From Paracoccus thiocyanatus (GTDB taxonomy: Bacteria; Pseudomonadota; Alphaproteobacteria; Rhodobacterales; Rhodobacteraceae): a DNA stretch of 36,389 bases. Each line of letters starts with the position of its first letter. The first letter of the stretch is position 1. This document shows, one piece after another, positions 18,839-27,411 of this stretch. The notes under the pieces are model-generated. The model saw only the letters and a list, made by a program, of their open reading frames with translations. It did no database searches and was not told the DNA's origin. The stretch covers positions 1-36,389 of the forward strand of contig NZ_FTMK01000027.1 of assembly GCF_900156255.1 (NCBI RefSeq). Reading direction: 5' to 3'. Both the position numbers and the translations under genes were made by a program.

Positions 18839-19120
18839 GTGGACGAGAACGAAGCAAGGCTGAAGCGGCTGCGGATGCGTAGCTGGCGGCGCGGCACCAA
18901 AGAGATGGACCTGATCCTGGGCCCCTTTGCGGATAGCCAGTTGGAGCGGCTGGGCCCCGACGAGCTGGACCTTTACGAGGCGCTGCTGGCCGAAAACGAC
19001 CAGGATCTGTATCCTTGGATCACCGCCCGGCTGGGCGATGCCCGCCCCGGCCCCCAGCCGCTTTTGCCGATTCTGGACCGGGTGGCGGCTTTCGCGCATG
19101 ACCGGCTGGCCCGGAAATAG
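18839..19120 (+). CDS. sdhE: Succinate dehydrogenase assembly factor SdhE
   Basis: The product has 93 residues from GTG 18839, with GGGAG just upstream. The family motif RGxxE is present as RRGTKEMD (Arg18, Gly19, Glu22). It is followed by LILGPFADSQLERLGPDELD and LYEALLAENDQDLYPWITAR, the full SdhE/SDHAF2 five-helix pattern. The protein promotes covalent FAD attachment to SdhA. It stands apart from sdh genes, as is usual in this order. Confidence 0.9.
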   Translation: MDENEARLKRLRMRSWRRGTKEMDLILGPFADSQLERLGPDELDLYEALLAENDQDLYPWITARLGDARPGPQPLLPILDRVAAFAHDRLARK

Positions 19121-19194
19121 GCACAATTTTAGCAAACTGCGCGGCGATTAACCGAAGATTGGCAAATCTGCGTCATGGTGGCGGAAACGAGGCC

Positions 19195-19731
19195 ATGAAC
19201 GGAAACCAGCACATGCAACAGCGCAGCTCTGCCCAAACGGCGCCGGCCTTGCGGCCGCTGCCGCCACGGACCAGCCGGGCGGACGCCTATCTGGAAAGTC
19301 TTCAGATGCTGGAACGGCTGCACCGGCTTTTGCTGGATCTGGTCAAGGATGAATTCGAACGGCTGGGCCGCACCGACCTGACGCCGGTGCAGGCGCTGCT
19401 GATCTATAATCTCGGCACGTCCGAGGTGACGGCGGGCGAATTGCGCTCGCGCGGGATGTATCAGGGCTCGAACGTGTCCTACAATCTCAAGAAACTGGTG
19501 GAACTGGGCTATGTCCACCATGAACGCTGCGAAATGGACCGCCGCGCGGTGCGGGTGCGGCTGACCCAGGCCGGGCAGGACGTACGCGATTGCGTGGCCA
19601 GGCTGTTCGCCCGCCATGCCGAGGGGCTGGACCTGTCGGGCGTGCTGGACGACCCGCCGATCGAGGCGGTGAACCTGCAATGGCGGCGGGTCGAACGGTT
19701 CTGGGCCGAGCAGATCCGCTATATCTACTGA
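19195..19731 (+). CDS. ldtR: MarR-family winged-helix regulator, LdtR-like
   Basis: The product has 178 residues from ATG 19195; ATG 19213 is an alternative, since GAGG sits only two bases before 19195. The core DAYLESLQMLERLHRLLLDL, then SEVTAGELRSRGMYQGSNVS, then YNLKKLVELGYVHHERCEMD and RRAVRVRLTQAG, matches LdtR. LdtR was described in Liberibacter and Sinorhizobium as controlling an L,D-transpeptidase and stress tolerance. The winged helix spans about residues 65-140, with the long YNLKKL recognition helix. No L,D-transpeptidase gene is in the window, so its targets lie elsewhere. Confidence 0.85.
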   Translation: MNGNQHMQQRSSAQTAPALRPLPPRTSRADAYLESLQMLERLHRLLLDLVKDEFERLGRTDLTPVQALLIYNLGTSEVTAGELRSRGMYQGSNVSYNLKKLVELGYVHHERCEMDRRAVRVRLTQAGQDVRDCVARLFARHAEGLDLSGVLDDPPIEAVNLQWRRVERFWAEQIRYIY

Positions 19732-19824
19732 CCGCGGCACCCCGGCCGGCCTTGGCCGCGGAACGCCCCCGGCCGCAGCCGCGCCCGGCCCGACGGAACG
19801 GGCGCGGCCTTCGCGCCGCCACCC

Positions 19825-20253
19825 TTACCAGTGGCCGGTGTTCTGCATGCTGGCCCAAGGCTCTTGCGGCGCCAGGGCCTCGCCCTCTTGCAGCAATTCG
19901 ATCGAGACGTTGTCGGGGCTGCGCACAAAGGCCATGTGGCCGTCGCGCGGCGGCCGGTTGATGGTCACGCCGGCATCCATCAGCTTTTGGCACGTCTCGT
20001 AGATATTCCCGACCCGATAGGCGAGATGGCCGAAATGCCGGCTGTCCGAAGGCAGGCCGTCATCGCCGTCCCAGTTCCAGGTCAGTTCCACCGGGCATTC
20101 CGGCTGGCCGGGCGGCGCCATGAAGACCAGGGTGAAGCGCCCGTTTTCATTGTCGGTTCGCCGCGTCTCCTCCAGCCCCAGCAGGCGAAAGAAGGCCATC
20201 GTCTTTTCCAGATCGAGCACGCGGACCATGGTATGCAGATAGCGGATCGTCAT
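19825..20253 (-). CDS. gloA: Glyoxalase I (lactoylglutathione lyase)
   Basis: The product has 142 residues, a single VOC-fold unit. It isomerises the hemithioacetal of methylglyoxal and glutathione to S-lactoylglutathione. The four metal ligands can be placed at His7 (YLHTMVRV), Glu56 (VELTWNWD), His76 (HFGHLAYRV) and Glu119 (VSIELLQEG). The length and lack of the zinc-type extra loop suggest the Ni/Co-dependent class. ATG 20253 is chosen over ATG 20259 because AAAGGG directly abuts the latter. It is divergent from thyX. Confidence 0.92.
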   Translation of the reverse strand: MTIRYLHTMVRVLDLEKTMAFFRLLGLEETRRTDNENGRFTLVFMAPPGQPECPVELTWNWDGDDGLPSDSRHFGHLAYRVGNIYETCQKLMDAGVTINRPPRDGHMAFVRSPDNVSIELLQEGEALAPQEPWASMQNTGHW

Positions 20254-20411
20254 CGTCATCCCTTTCCCATTCGTCGCAGCCAGACTGGCATGCCGGCGAC
20301 CGGATCGCAACGTGGGGCGATTGGCTGCACCCCCGCCATGCCACACAGCCTGTTGATTGCAACCCGCATAGCTGCCACAAGATATGGCCAGACCAGCCAA
20401 GGACCTTGCCC

Positions 20412-21317
20412 ATGCCCATCACCCCCGAACAACAGGCCCAGATCGACGAGCAGCGCGCCAGCCCGCGCCCCACCCTGCGCGCCGTCTCGCCGGGGATGGA
20501 GGCGCATCTTTACCAGGCGCACCCGGTGCTGGACCACGGGCTGGTGCGGGTCATCGACTATATGGGCGACGACGCCGCCATCACCCAGGCCGCGCGCGTC
20601 AGCTATGGCCGCGGCACGAAATCGGTCAGCAATGACGAGGGGCTGATCCGCTATCTGATGCGGCACTGGCACTCGACCCCGTTCGAGATGTGCGAGGTCA
20701 AGTTCCACGTCAAGCTGCCGGTCTTTGTCGCCCGGCAATGGATCCGCCACCGCACCGCCAATGTGAACGAATATTCAGCGCGCTATTCGATCCTGGATCG
20801 GGAATTCTACATCCCCGCCCCCGAACAGCTTGCCGCGCAATCGACGGTGAACAACCAGGGTCGCGGCCAGGTGCTGGAGGGGGACGAGGCCGCCCGCGTC
20901 CTGGACCTGCTGCGCGAGGACGCGATGCGCAGCTATGACCATTACGAGGCGATGCTGAGCCAGGACGGCCAGCAGGGCCTGGCCCGCGAACTGGCGCGCA
21001 TGAACCTGCCGGCGAATATCTATACCCAATGGTATTGGAAGGTGGACCTGCACAACCTGTTCCACTTCCTGCGCCTGCGCGCCGATGCCCATGCGCAATA
21101 CGAGATCCGCACCTATGCCGAAACCATGTGCGGCATCACCCGCGACTGGGTGCCCTTTGCCTATGCCGCCTTCGAGGATTACCGGCTGGGCGGGATGCAG
21201 CTTTCCGCCAAGGGCGTCGAGGCGCTGAAGCGCCGCCTGTCGGGCGAAACCGTCACCCAGGAAAACAGCGGCATGAGCAAGGGCGAATGGCGCGAGTTCG
21301 AGGCGGTCTGGGGCTGA
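20412..21317 (+). CDS. thyX: Flavin-dependent thymidylate synthase ThyX
   Basis: The product has 301 residues from ATG 20412, with AAGGA 8 bases upstream. It methylates dUMP to dTMP using methylenetetrahydrofolate and FAD/NADPH. The family signature RHRxxSxNExSxRY is present in near-exact form as [14 protein letters not shown] (112-125), and [20 protein letters not shown] holds the conserved nucleotide-binding part. ThyX replaces ThyA in many Rhodobacterales. Confidence 0.95.
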   Translation: MPITPEQQAQIDEQRASPRPTLRAVSPGMEAHLYQAHPVLDHGLVRVIDYMGDDAAITQAARVSYGRGTKSVSNDEGLIRYLMRHWHSTPFEMCEVKFHVKLPVFVARQWIRHRTANVNEYSARYSILDREFYIPAPEQLAAQSTVNNQGRGQVLEGDEAARVLDLLREDAMRSYDHYEAMLSQDGQQGLARELARMNLPANIYTQWYWKVDLHNLFHFLRLRADAHAQYEIRTYAETMCGITRDWVPFAYAAFEDYRLGGMQLSAKGVEALKRRLSGETVTQENSGMSKGEWREFEAVWG

Positions 21318-21370
21318 CAGCCCGCCCCGCCCCCTTGGGCACGGCGGCGGAAACCCCGCCGGGCGGCGCC

Positions 21371-22153
21371 CTAAAGCGCCGTCCACCCCCCATCGACCGA
21401 GATGGTGGTGCCGGTGATCTGCGCGGCCGCCGGCGAGCACAGGAAGACCGCCGTGCCGCCCATCTGCTCGACCGTGGCGAATTGCCCCGACGGCTGGCGT
21501 TGCAGCATGACCTTGGCGATCACGTCATCGCGGCTCATGTTATGGGTCTTCATCTGGTCGGGGATCTGCTTTTCCACGATCGGGGTCAGCACATAGCCGG
21601 GGCAGATGGCGTTGCAGGTGATCGGCTCTTTCGCGGTTTCCAGCGCCGTCACCTTGGTCAGGCCGACGATGCCGTGCTTGGCCGCGACATAGGCGGACTT
21701 GTATTCGCTGGCCGTCAGCCCGTGCGCCGAGGCGATGTTGATCACCCGCCCCCAGCCCGCCCGCCGCATCATGGGCAGCGCCGCCGCCGTGGCGTGAAAG
21801 GCGGAAGACAGGTTGATGGCGATGATCGCATCCCATCTCTCGGCCGGGAAATCCGGGATCGGCGCGACATGCTGGATGCCGGCATTGTTCACCAGGATGT
21901 CACAGGCCCCGGCCGCTTCGATCAGGGCGCGGCATTCCTCGCCCTTGGACATGTCGGCCTGCATGTAGCGGACCTTGACGCCGTGTTCGGCCGCCAGGCT
22001 TTCGGCCAGGGCGTGATCCTGGGGCGTGTCGGTAAAGCTGTTCAGCACCAGATCCGCCCCGGCCCGCGCCAGCTCATGCGCGATGCCAAGCCCGATCCCC
22101 GAGTTCGAACCCGTTACCACCGCCGTCTTGCCACCAAGAAACCTTTCGAACAT
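21371..22153 (-). CDS. bdhA: 3-hydroxybutyrate dehydrogenase
   Basis: The product has 260 residues from ATG 22153, with GGAGG at a good distance. It is a short-chain dehydrogenase with the NAD motif TGSNSGIGLGIA (residues 14-25), NNAG at 89-92, and catalytic Ser142, Tyr155 and Lys159. The HGLTASEYKSAYVAAKHGIV and QRQPSGQFATVEQMG stretches are typical of D-3-hydroxybutyrate dehydrogenase, which oxidises the monomer of polyhydroxybutyrate to acetoacetate. This fits a PHB-storing Paracoccus-like host. An intrinsic terminator on the same strand lies 177 bases upstream of its start. Confidence 0.92.
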   Translation of the reverse strand: MFERFLGGKTAVVTGSNSGIGLGIAHELARAGADLVLNSFTDTPQDHALAESLAAEHGVKVRYMQADMSKGEECRALIEAAGACDILVNNAGIQHVAPIPDFPAERWDAIIAINLSSAFHATAAALPMMRRAGWGRVINIASAHGLTASEYKSAYVAAKHGIVGLTKVTALETAKEPITCNAICPGYVLTPIVEKQIPDQMKTHNMSRDDVIAKVMLQRQPSGQFATVEQMGGTAVFLCSPAAAQITGTTISVDGGWTAL

Positions 22154-22323
22154 CGCCGCCTCCTGCCCGCGCTGCTGCTGTGGTGCAGCATGGGCATAAA
22201 CCGGCATCCGCACAAGGCCGGGCCGGGGGTGGGGCCGGCCGCGGCGGCAATGAAAATCCCGTGACCAAATGTTGCGCGTCGGACTGTCGCAGCGCCGCGG
22301 GCGAGCCGCGCCAAAACCCCAAG

Positions 22324-22350
22324 AAAAAAGCGCCCGCACAAGGCGGGCGC
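22324..22350 (-). terminator. Strong intrinsic terminator reading leftward
   Basis: On the minus strand GCGCCCGC, a 5-base loop and GCGGGCGC form a perfect 8-bp stem (22350-22330), followed directly by six T residues (22329-22324). No protein gene on the minus strand ends here. Confidence 0.85.
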
Positions 22351-22440
22351 AAGTCATGAGGCAGGTTTCATACAGGCAAGAAACCTATCGAGCAGTGCCT
22401 TATCTATACGCTTTTCGCCCCCTGAGTCCAAGGCGTAAGT

Positions 22441-22469
22441 TTGCTTCATGGTGAACACGCGGTTAATCT
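22441..22469 (+). promoter_or_regulatory. Candidate sigma-70 promoter of the YejA-like gene
   Basis: TTGCTT (22441-22446), a 17-base spacer, then TAATCT (22464-22469). Transcription would start near 22476, which supports ATG 22514 and excludes the in-frame ATG at 22448. Confidence 0.4.
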
Positions 22470-22513
22470 GGGCCGAGGCAGAACCAACGACCCGGAAATC
22501 AGGGCAATCGAGC

Positions 22514-24370
22514 ATGCGATTCTTCAAGTTTGCTAACGAATCCGCGATCTGGCGGCGAATCGCGCTGTGCCTATGTGTTGCATCCATGCCGCTGGCAAGC
22601 CTTGCCGAACCCCGGCATGCCATTGCAATGTATGGAGAACCTGCGCTGCCACCGGGCTTTGCCCACCTGCCCTATGCCAATCCGCAAGCGCCCAAGGGCG
22701 GCACGATTCGCCTGGCCGAGACCGGCAGCTTCGATTCGCTCAACCCCTGGATCCTGATGGGCAACCCGGTCTGGCCGATCTTCACCCAGCCGGGGCTGGT
22801 GGCCGAGTCGCTGATGATGCGCTCGATCGACGAGCCTTTCACGCTTTACGGGCTTCTGGCCGAAAGCGTGGAAACCGATGCCGACCGGACCTGGGTCGAG
22901 TTCACCCTGCGCCCCGAGGCGCGCTTTTCCGACGGCACGCCGGTGACGGTCGAGGACGTGATGTGGTCCTATGAGGTGCTGGGGACCAAGGGCCATCCGC
23001 GCTATACCGCCGTCTGGTCCAAGGTCGAGACGATGGAACAGACCGGCCCGCGCTCGATCCGGTTCACCTTCAACACCGCCGACCGCGAACTGTCGATGCT
23101 GATGGGCATGCGGCCGATCCTGAAAAAGGCGCAATGGCAGGGTCGGGATTTCGCCCAGTCCGGCCTGATGGCGCCCATCGGATCGGGACCCTATGTCATC
23201 GACAAGGTCGATCCCGGCCGCGCGATCAGCTTTCGCCGCAACGCCGATTACTGGGGCCGCGACCTGGCGGTCAGCCGCGGGCTGCATAATTTCGACGTGA
23301 TCCGCTATGATTATTTCGGCGATGCCTCGGCCATGTTCGAGGCGTTCAAGGCCGGCGAGATCGACGTCTGGCGCGAACTGGTCGCGGCGCGCTGGGAACG
23401 CAATTTCGACTTTCCCGCCATGCGCGACGGCCGGATGGTGAAATCCGAGATCGCCCATGGCCGCCCTTCGGGGATCATGGGGCTGGTGATGAACACCCGC
23501 AATCCGCTGTTTGCCGACTGGCGGGTGCGGCAGGCGATGATCGAGGCCTTCAACTATCGCTTCATCAACATGACGCTGTCGGGCGGCAAGGATCCCCGCA
23601 TCAGCAGCTATTTCTCCAATTCCGACCTGGCGATGCAGCCCGGCCCGGCAAAAGGGCGCGAGGCAGAACTGCTGGCGCCTTTTGCCGGCCAGTTGCCGCC
23701 CGGCACCATCGACGGCTACGCCCTGCCCGAAGGCGGCGCACGCGCCATCGACCGCCAGGGCATCCGCGCCGCGCTGGACCTGCTGGGCAAGGCCGGCTGG
23801 ACCGTGCAAGAGGGCGAGTTGCGCGATGCGGCCGGCCGCCCCTTTGCCTTCGAGATCCTGCTCAACCAGTCGGGCAGCGCCATGCGCAGCAGCGCCGAGA
23901 CGCGCCAGATCGTCGACATCTTCGTGCAATCGCTGCGCAACCTGGGCATCCGGCCCAGAGTGACGGTGCTTGATGCCGCGCAATATGTCGAGCGCACCAA
24001 CAACTACCAGTTCGACATGACCTGGTACGAGCGGGGGCTGTCGCTGTCGCCGGGCAATGAGCAGCGGCTTTACTGGGGGCGCGCGGGCGTCGCCGCGCCA
24101 GGCAGCAAGAACTGGATGGGAATGGACAGCCCCGCCGCCGAGGCGATGATCGCCGAGATGGGCCGCGCCCGCAGCCATGACGATTTTGTCGCAGCGGTCA
24201 GGGCTCTTGACCGGATATTAACCGCCGGACGCTATGTCATCCCGGTCAGCTATTCGCGGATTTCCCGCTTGGCGCATGATGCCGATCTGGATTATCCTGA
24301 AAAGACGCCGCTTTACGGTGACTGGCCCGGCTTCATGCCAGAAACCTGGTGGCAGGAGGAAAGAGAATGA
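22514..24370 (+). CDS. YejA-like ABC transporter peptide-binding protein
   Basis: The product has 618 residues and is a family 5 extracellular solute-binding protein. A signal peptide occupies residues 1-34 (hydrophobic IALCLCVASMPLASLA), then MYGEPALPPGFAHLPYANPQ and KGGTIRLAETGSFDSLNPW, the usual opening of YejA-type microcin C/oligopeptide binding proteins. LTLRPEARFSDG-like and NYRFINMTLSGG-like segments and the C-terminal WWQEERE are also in family style. The usual yejB, yejE and yejF permease and ATPase genes do not follow. Instead its stop overlaps the start of an entericidin-like gene (ATGA). It must work with a transporter encoded elsewhere, or have a separate periplasmic role. Confidence 0.9.
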   Translation: MRFFKFANESAIWRRIALCLCVASMPLASLAEPRHAIAMYGEPALPPGFAHLPYANPQAPKGGTIRLAETGSFDSLNPWILMGNPVWPIFTQPGLVAESLMMRSIDEPFTLYGLLAESVETDADRTWVEFTLRPEARFSDGTPVTVEDVMWSYEVLGTKGHPRYTAVWSKVETMEQTGPRSIRFTFNTADRELSMLMGMRPILKKAQWQGRDFAQSGLMAPIGSGPYVIDKVDPGRAISFRRNADYWGRDLAVSRGLHNFDVIRYDYFGDASAMFEAFKAGEIDVWRELVAARWERNFDFPAMRDGRMVKSEIAHGRPSGIMGLVMNTRNPLFADWRVRQAMIEAFNYRFINMTLSGGKDPRISSYFSNSDLAMQPGPAKGREAELLAPFAGQLPPGTIDGYALPEGGARAIDRQGIRAALDLLGKAGWTVQEGELRDAAGRPFAFEILLNQSGSAMRSSAETRQIVDIFVQSLRNLGIRPRVTVLDAAQYVERTNNYQFDMTWYERGLSLSPGNEQRLYWGRAGVAAPGSKNWMGMDSPAAEAMIAEMGRARSHDDFVAAVRALDRILTAGRYVIPVSYSRISRLAHDADLDYPEKTPLYGDWPGFMPETWWQEERE

Positions 24371-24501
24371 AACTGAGTCGCATCGCAGCCGTTCTGTTCA
24401 TGCTGGCGCTGGCTGCCTGCAATACGGTAGCCGGCGTGGGCGAGGATATCACCGGCGCATCGCGCATGGTGCAGGGCGGTTTGGGCGGAGGAGGCTACTG
24501 A
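24367..24501 (+). CDS. Entericidin-like small lipoprotein (first of three)
   Basis: The product has 44 residues. ATG 24367 overlaps the stop of the YejA-like gene. A lipoprotein signal peptide ends in LALAAC, with the lipidated Cys18, and is followed by NTVAGVGEDITGASRMVQGG. This matches the entericidin EcnA/EcnB pattern (C-N-T-x-x-G-x-G-x-D). The C-terminus is glycine-rich. Entericidins are stress- or starvation-induced envelope lipoproteins proposed to act as toxin and antidote in enteric bacteria; the role in alphaproteobacteria is not settled. Its TGA overlaps the ATG of the next gene. Confidence 0.85.
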   Translation: MKLSRIAAVLFMLALAACNTVAGVGEDITGASRMVQGGLGGGGY

Positions 24502-24839
24502 TGAAATGGGTTCATGTCCGCGACAACTGGTCCGCCTTTTTCGAGGCCATCGTGGAGAAATGGCCGGAGGCCGATGAAGGCGACCTGGAGGAAATCGACG
24601 GAGACCAGCGCGCCTTCATCGCCTATATCGCCGAAGTCACCGGCCAGGAAGTCGAAGAGACCAGGGACGAGATCCGCGAATGGCTGGCGGGCGAGATCCC
24701 TTCGGACATCGTGATGGACCCGATCCACGACAACCATTCGATCGCGCTGTCGGCAAAATATGTCGGCGAGGGCGAGGACGAATATGACGACGACGCCCGT
24801 TTCGGCGATGATGACGAGGTGCCCGACGACGGCGATTGA
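24501..24839 (+). CDS. CsbD-like acidic protein
   Basis: The product has 112 residues. ATG 24501 overlaps the previous stop (TGATG), with GGAGGAGG at about 24487-24494 as ribosome site. Residues 1-65 (WVHVRDNWSAFFEAIVEKWP, then LEEIDGDQRAFIAYIAEVTG and EEIREWL-like spacing) follow the CsbD/YjbJ pattern N-W...KEKW...LxxIxGxRxxLxGxIxxxxG. A long acidic tail of Asp and Glu (about 86-112) follows. CsbD proteins are abundant general-stress proteins of unknown mechanism. Pairing with an entericidin supports a stress context. Confidence 0.75.
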   Translation: MKWVHVRDNWSAFFEAIVEKWPEADEGDLEEIDGDQRAFIAYIAEVTGQEVEETRDEIREWLAGEIPSDIVMDPIHDNHSIALSAKYVGEGEDEYDDDARFGDDDEVPDDGD

Positions 24840-24870
24840 GCGGCGGGCAGCCTGGGGACGTCCAGGGATC

Positions 24871-24945
24871 GCGGCGGCTTCACCGCCGGCGGGGGCTCTG
24901 CCCCCCGCCTTGCCTGACGGCAAGGCGTCCCCCGGAGTATTTTTC
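24871..24945 (+). repeat. Multi-hairpin intergenic element, probable terminator
   Basis: Three hairpins follow each other: GGCGG/CCGCC (24873-24887), GGCGGGGG/CCCCCGCC (24888-24909) and GCCTTGCC/GGCAAGGC (24907-24926). They are followed by CCCCCGGAGTATTTTT. The GGGGGCTCTGCCCCC plus CCCCCGGAGTATTTTT pattern is one I recognise as recurring between genes in Rhodobacterales genomes. Here it lies between the CsbD-like gene and the convergent xthA, and it ends in a T run on the plus strand. Confidence 0.65.
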
Positions 24946-24975
24946 AAACGGTGAAACGCATCCGGCGCCGCGGTT

Positions 24976-25761
24976 TCAGGCGTCGAGATCGACCCAGACC
25001 GGCACATGGTCGCTGGGCTTGTCCTTGGCGCGTTCGTCGCGGTCGATGCCGACATCAATCAGCAGATCCGTGGCTTGCGACGACAGCAGCACATGGTCGA
25101 TGCGGATGCCGTTGTCCCTTTGCCAAGCCCCGGCCTGATAGTCCCAGAAGGTGAACGGGCCGCGTGTGCTGCCCGGATGGCGCAGGCGCACCGCATCCGT
25201 CCAGCCGTCGAAAAGAATGCGGCGCAGCGCGGCCCGGCTTTCGGGCTGGTAAAGCGCGTCATTCACCCAGCGTTCGGGAAAGGCGGCGTCGCGCGGTTCG
25301 GGGATGACATTGTAGTCGCCCATCATCACCGTGGGCATTTCCGCGGCCAGCAGCGCCTGGCCGCGCTGGCGCAGCCGCTTCATCCAGGCCAGCTTGTAAT
25401 CGAATTTCGGCCCCGGCTGGGGATTGCCGTTCGGCAGGTAAAGCCCGGCGATGCGCAGCGCCCGACGGCCGACCACCGTGGCCTCGATATAACGGGCTTG
25501 TTCGTCGGTATCGTCGCCCGGCAGGCCGCGGGTGACATCCTCCAGCGCCAGCTTGGACAGGATTGCGACGCCGTTGAAGCCCTTTTGCCCATGGGTTTCG
25601 ATATTATAGCCAAGATCGGCGATCGGCTCGCGCGGGAAGCTTTCGTCCTGGGTCTTGATTTCTTGCAGGACCACCACGTCGGGCTGGGCATCGGCCAGCC
25701 AGCCCGTCAGCGTCTCGATACGGGCACGGATGCCGTTGATGTTGAATGTCGCGATCTTCAT
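24976..25761 (-). CDS. xthA: Exodeoxyribonuclease III
   Basis: The product has 261 residues, an endonuclease/exonuclease/phosphatase-fold AP endonuclease. Active-site stretches are ATFNINGIRAR (Asn7), VVLQEIKTQDE (Glu34), MMGDYNVIPEP (Asp and Asn) and the C-terminal PSDHVPVWVDLD (Asp-His). It cleaves abasic sites and removes 3' blocks in base-excision repair. It lies 37 bases after erpA on the same strand, so the two probably share the erpA promoter. Confidence 0.93.
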   Translation of the reverse strand: MKIATFNINGIRARIETLTGWLADAQPDVVVLQEIKTQDESFPREPIADLGYNIETHGQKGFNGVAILSKLALEDVTRGLPGDDTDEQARYIEATVVGRRALRIAGLYLPNGNPQPGPKFDYKLAWMKRLRQRGQALLAAEMPTVMMGDYNVIPEPRDAAFPERWVNDALYQPESRAALRRILFDGWTDAVRLRHPGSTRGPFTFWDYQAGAWQRDNGIRIDHVLLSSQATDLLIDVGIDRDERAKDKPSDHVPVWVDLDA

Positions 25762-25798
25762 GGCCCGACACTAGCCGGCTGCGGACGCCGAGGCCAGA

Positions 25799-26134
25799 TC
25801 AGATCGAAAACGAGGTGCCGCAGCCGCAAGAGGCGCTGGCATTGGGGTTGTCGATGGTGAAGCGCGCCCCGATCAATTCGTCGGAAAAGTCGATGGTGGC
25901 GCCGGCCAGGAAGGGCAGCGAGACCGGATCGACCACCACCCGCTGGCCGCCGCCGCTGAGGATCAGGTCATCCTCGGCCGCGTCATCCAGGCGGATGTCG
26001 TATTGGAACCCCGAGCAGCCGCCGCCCGCGACCGCGACGCGCAGCGGGCGTGCAGGGCCGTCGCCATTGATATCGGCCAGGCGCGCAAAGGCGCGTTCCG
26101 TGACCTTGGGGGGCAGGTTCAGACCAGTGTTCAT
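25799..26134 (-). CDS. erpA: Iron-sulfur cluster insertion protein ErpA
   Basis: The product has 111 residues, an A-type carrier (HesB/IscA family). The three conserved cysteines are Cys40 (GGGCSGFQYD), Cys103 and Cys105 (SCGCGTSF). It passes Fe-S clusters to apoproteins. ATG 26134 is chosen because the family begins here and a promoter sits just upstream. xthA follows. Confidence 0.9.
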   Translation of the reverse strand: MNTGLNLPPKVTERAFARLADINGDGPARPLRVAVAGGGCSGFQYDIRLDDAAEDDLILSGGGQRVVVDPVSLPFLAGATIDFSDELIGARFTIDNPNASASCGCGTSFSI

Positions 26135-26165
26135 GCGGCGTTCCCGTTTCCGTCTTGTGGTCTGG

Positions 26166-26194
26166 AATATAGGCTCTGGCCGATGACCTCGCAA
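26166..26194 (-). promoter_or_regulatory. Sigma-70-type promoter of erpA-xthA
   Basis: On the minus strand TTGCGA (26194-26189), a 17-base spacer and TATATT (26171-26166). Transcription would start near 26159, 25 bases before the erpA ATG. The -35 element overlaps the leader of the divergent dGTPase gene. Confidence 0.6.
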
Positions 26195-26208
26195 GGAATG
26201 CAGGATAA

Positions 26209-27345
26209 ATGACGGCACCCTATGCCTGCCAGCCCCAGGACAGCCGCGGCCGCCGCTGGCCGGAACGCATGTCCACCTTTCGCAGCCCCTGGCAGCGCGA
26301 CCGCGACCGCATCATCCATTCCAGCGCCTTTCGCCGGCTCAAGCACAAGACCCAGGTCTTCGTCGAGCATGAGGGGGATTACTACCGCACCCGCCTGACC
26401 CATACGATCGAGGTGGCGCAGGTCGCCCGCACCATCGCCGGCGCGCTGGGGCTGAACACCGACCTGGCCGAAACCGTGGCGCTGGCGCATGACCTGGGCC
26501 ACCCGCCCTTTGGCCATACCGGAGAGGATGCGCTGGCCGCGCTGATGGCGCCCTATGGCGGCTTCGACCACAATGCCCAGGCGCTGCGCATCGTCACCCG
26601 GCTGGAACGGCATTACGCCGATTTCGACGGGCTGAACCTGACCTGGGAAAGCCTGGAGGGCATCGCCAAGCACAACGGTCCGGTGACGGGCGATCTGCCC
26701 TATGCCCTGGCCGAGGTGGATGCGGAATGGGACCTGGAGCTGCACACCAATGCCAGCGCCGAGGCGCAGGTCGCGGCCGTGGCCGACGACGTGGCCTATA
26801 ACCACCACGACCTGCATGACGGGCTGCGCGCCGGGCTGTTTACCGAGGCGGACCTGGCCGCCCTGCCCGTGATCGGCGAAGCCTTTGCCGCGGTCGATGC
26901 GCTGCATCCCGGCCTGGCGCCGATGCGGCGCCGGCACGAGGCGCTGCGCCGGGTCTTTGGCATCATGGTCGAGGATGTGATCGCGGTGGCGCAGAACCGG
27001 CTGGCCAGCCTGCAACCCCAGGACGCCCAGGACATTCGCGACATGGAGGGGCCGATCATCCGCTTTTCCAAGCCGCTTTACCAGAACCTCAAGGCGATCA
27101 AGCTGTTCCTGTTCCAGCGCATGTATCGCGCGCCCTCGGTCGTGGTCGAGCGCCGGCGCGTGACCGAAATGCTGGAGGGGCTGTTCCCGCTGTTCCTGGC
27201 CGACCCGTCGAAGATGCCCCCGACCTGGTTCGAGGCCGCCGAGGCCGCCGGGGACGAAACCGCGCGGGCGCGGGTGGTGCTGGATTATGTCGCCGGCATG
27301 ACCGACCGCTTCGCCATCCAGGAGGCGCAGCGCCTGCTGGGCTGA
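26209..27345 (+). CDS. dgt: Deoxyguanosinetriphosphate triphosphohydrolase-like HD protein
   Basis: The product has 378 residues, a member of the dGTPase family, which splits dNTPs to nucleoside and triphosphate. HD-domain ligands are visible in RTRLTHTIEVAQVARTIAG and VALAHDLGHPPFGHTGEDAL. FRRLKHKTQVFV and GGFDHNAQALRI are also typical, as is ADDVAYNHHDLHDGL with the last metal Asp. AGGA at 26202-26205 precedes the ATG. It is divergent from erpA. Confidence 0.93.
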   Translation: MTAPYACQPQDSRGRRWPERMSTFRSPWQRDRDRIIHSSAFRRLKHKTQVFVEHEGDYYRTRLTHTIEVAQVARTIAGALGLNTDLAETVALAHDLGHPPFGHTGEDALAALMAPYGGFDHNAQALRIVTRLERHYADFDGLNLTWESLEGIAKHNGPVTGDLPYALAEVDAEWDLELHTNASAEAQVAAVADDVAYNHHDLHDGLRAGLFTEADLAALPVIGEAFAAVDALHPGLAPMRRRHEALRRVFGIMVEDVIAVAQNRLASLQPQDAQDIRDMEGPIIRFSKPLYQNLKAIKLFLFQRMYRAPSVVVERRRVTEMLEGLFPLFLADPSKMPPTWFEAAEAAGDETARARVVLDYVAGMTDRFAIQEAQRLLG

Positions 27346-27411
27346 AGCTGGGCGCCGGCCGCGGCAGCATGGCCGGCAGGGGCTGTCCCTGCACGCGTCG
27401 GGGCCGCCGAT

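Larger units (their letters stand above)
22154..22513. other. Intergenic region with an orphan minus-strand terminator
   Basis: This stretch of 360 bases lies between bdhA (minus) and the YejA-like gene (plus). It holds the strong minus-strand terminator at 22324-22350 and a plausible plus-strand promoter at 22441-22469. On the minus strand, upstream of the terminator, GGTTTC and GAAACC (about 22366-22387) form a second hairpin. A 31-codon minus frame from ATG 22449 has no ribosome site. A small RNA or bdhA leader transcript is the simplest reading. Confidence 0.45.

Noticed and set aside
22354..22449. 31-codon minus-strand frame ending at the orphan terminator
   Set aside because: No ribosome site before its ATG; the hairpins suit an untranslated RNA better. 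Kept only as part of the small-RNA proposal.
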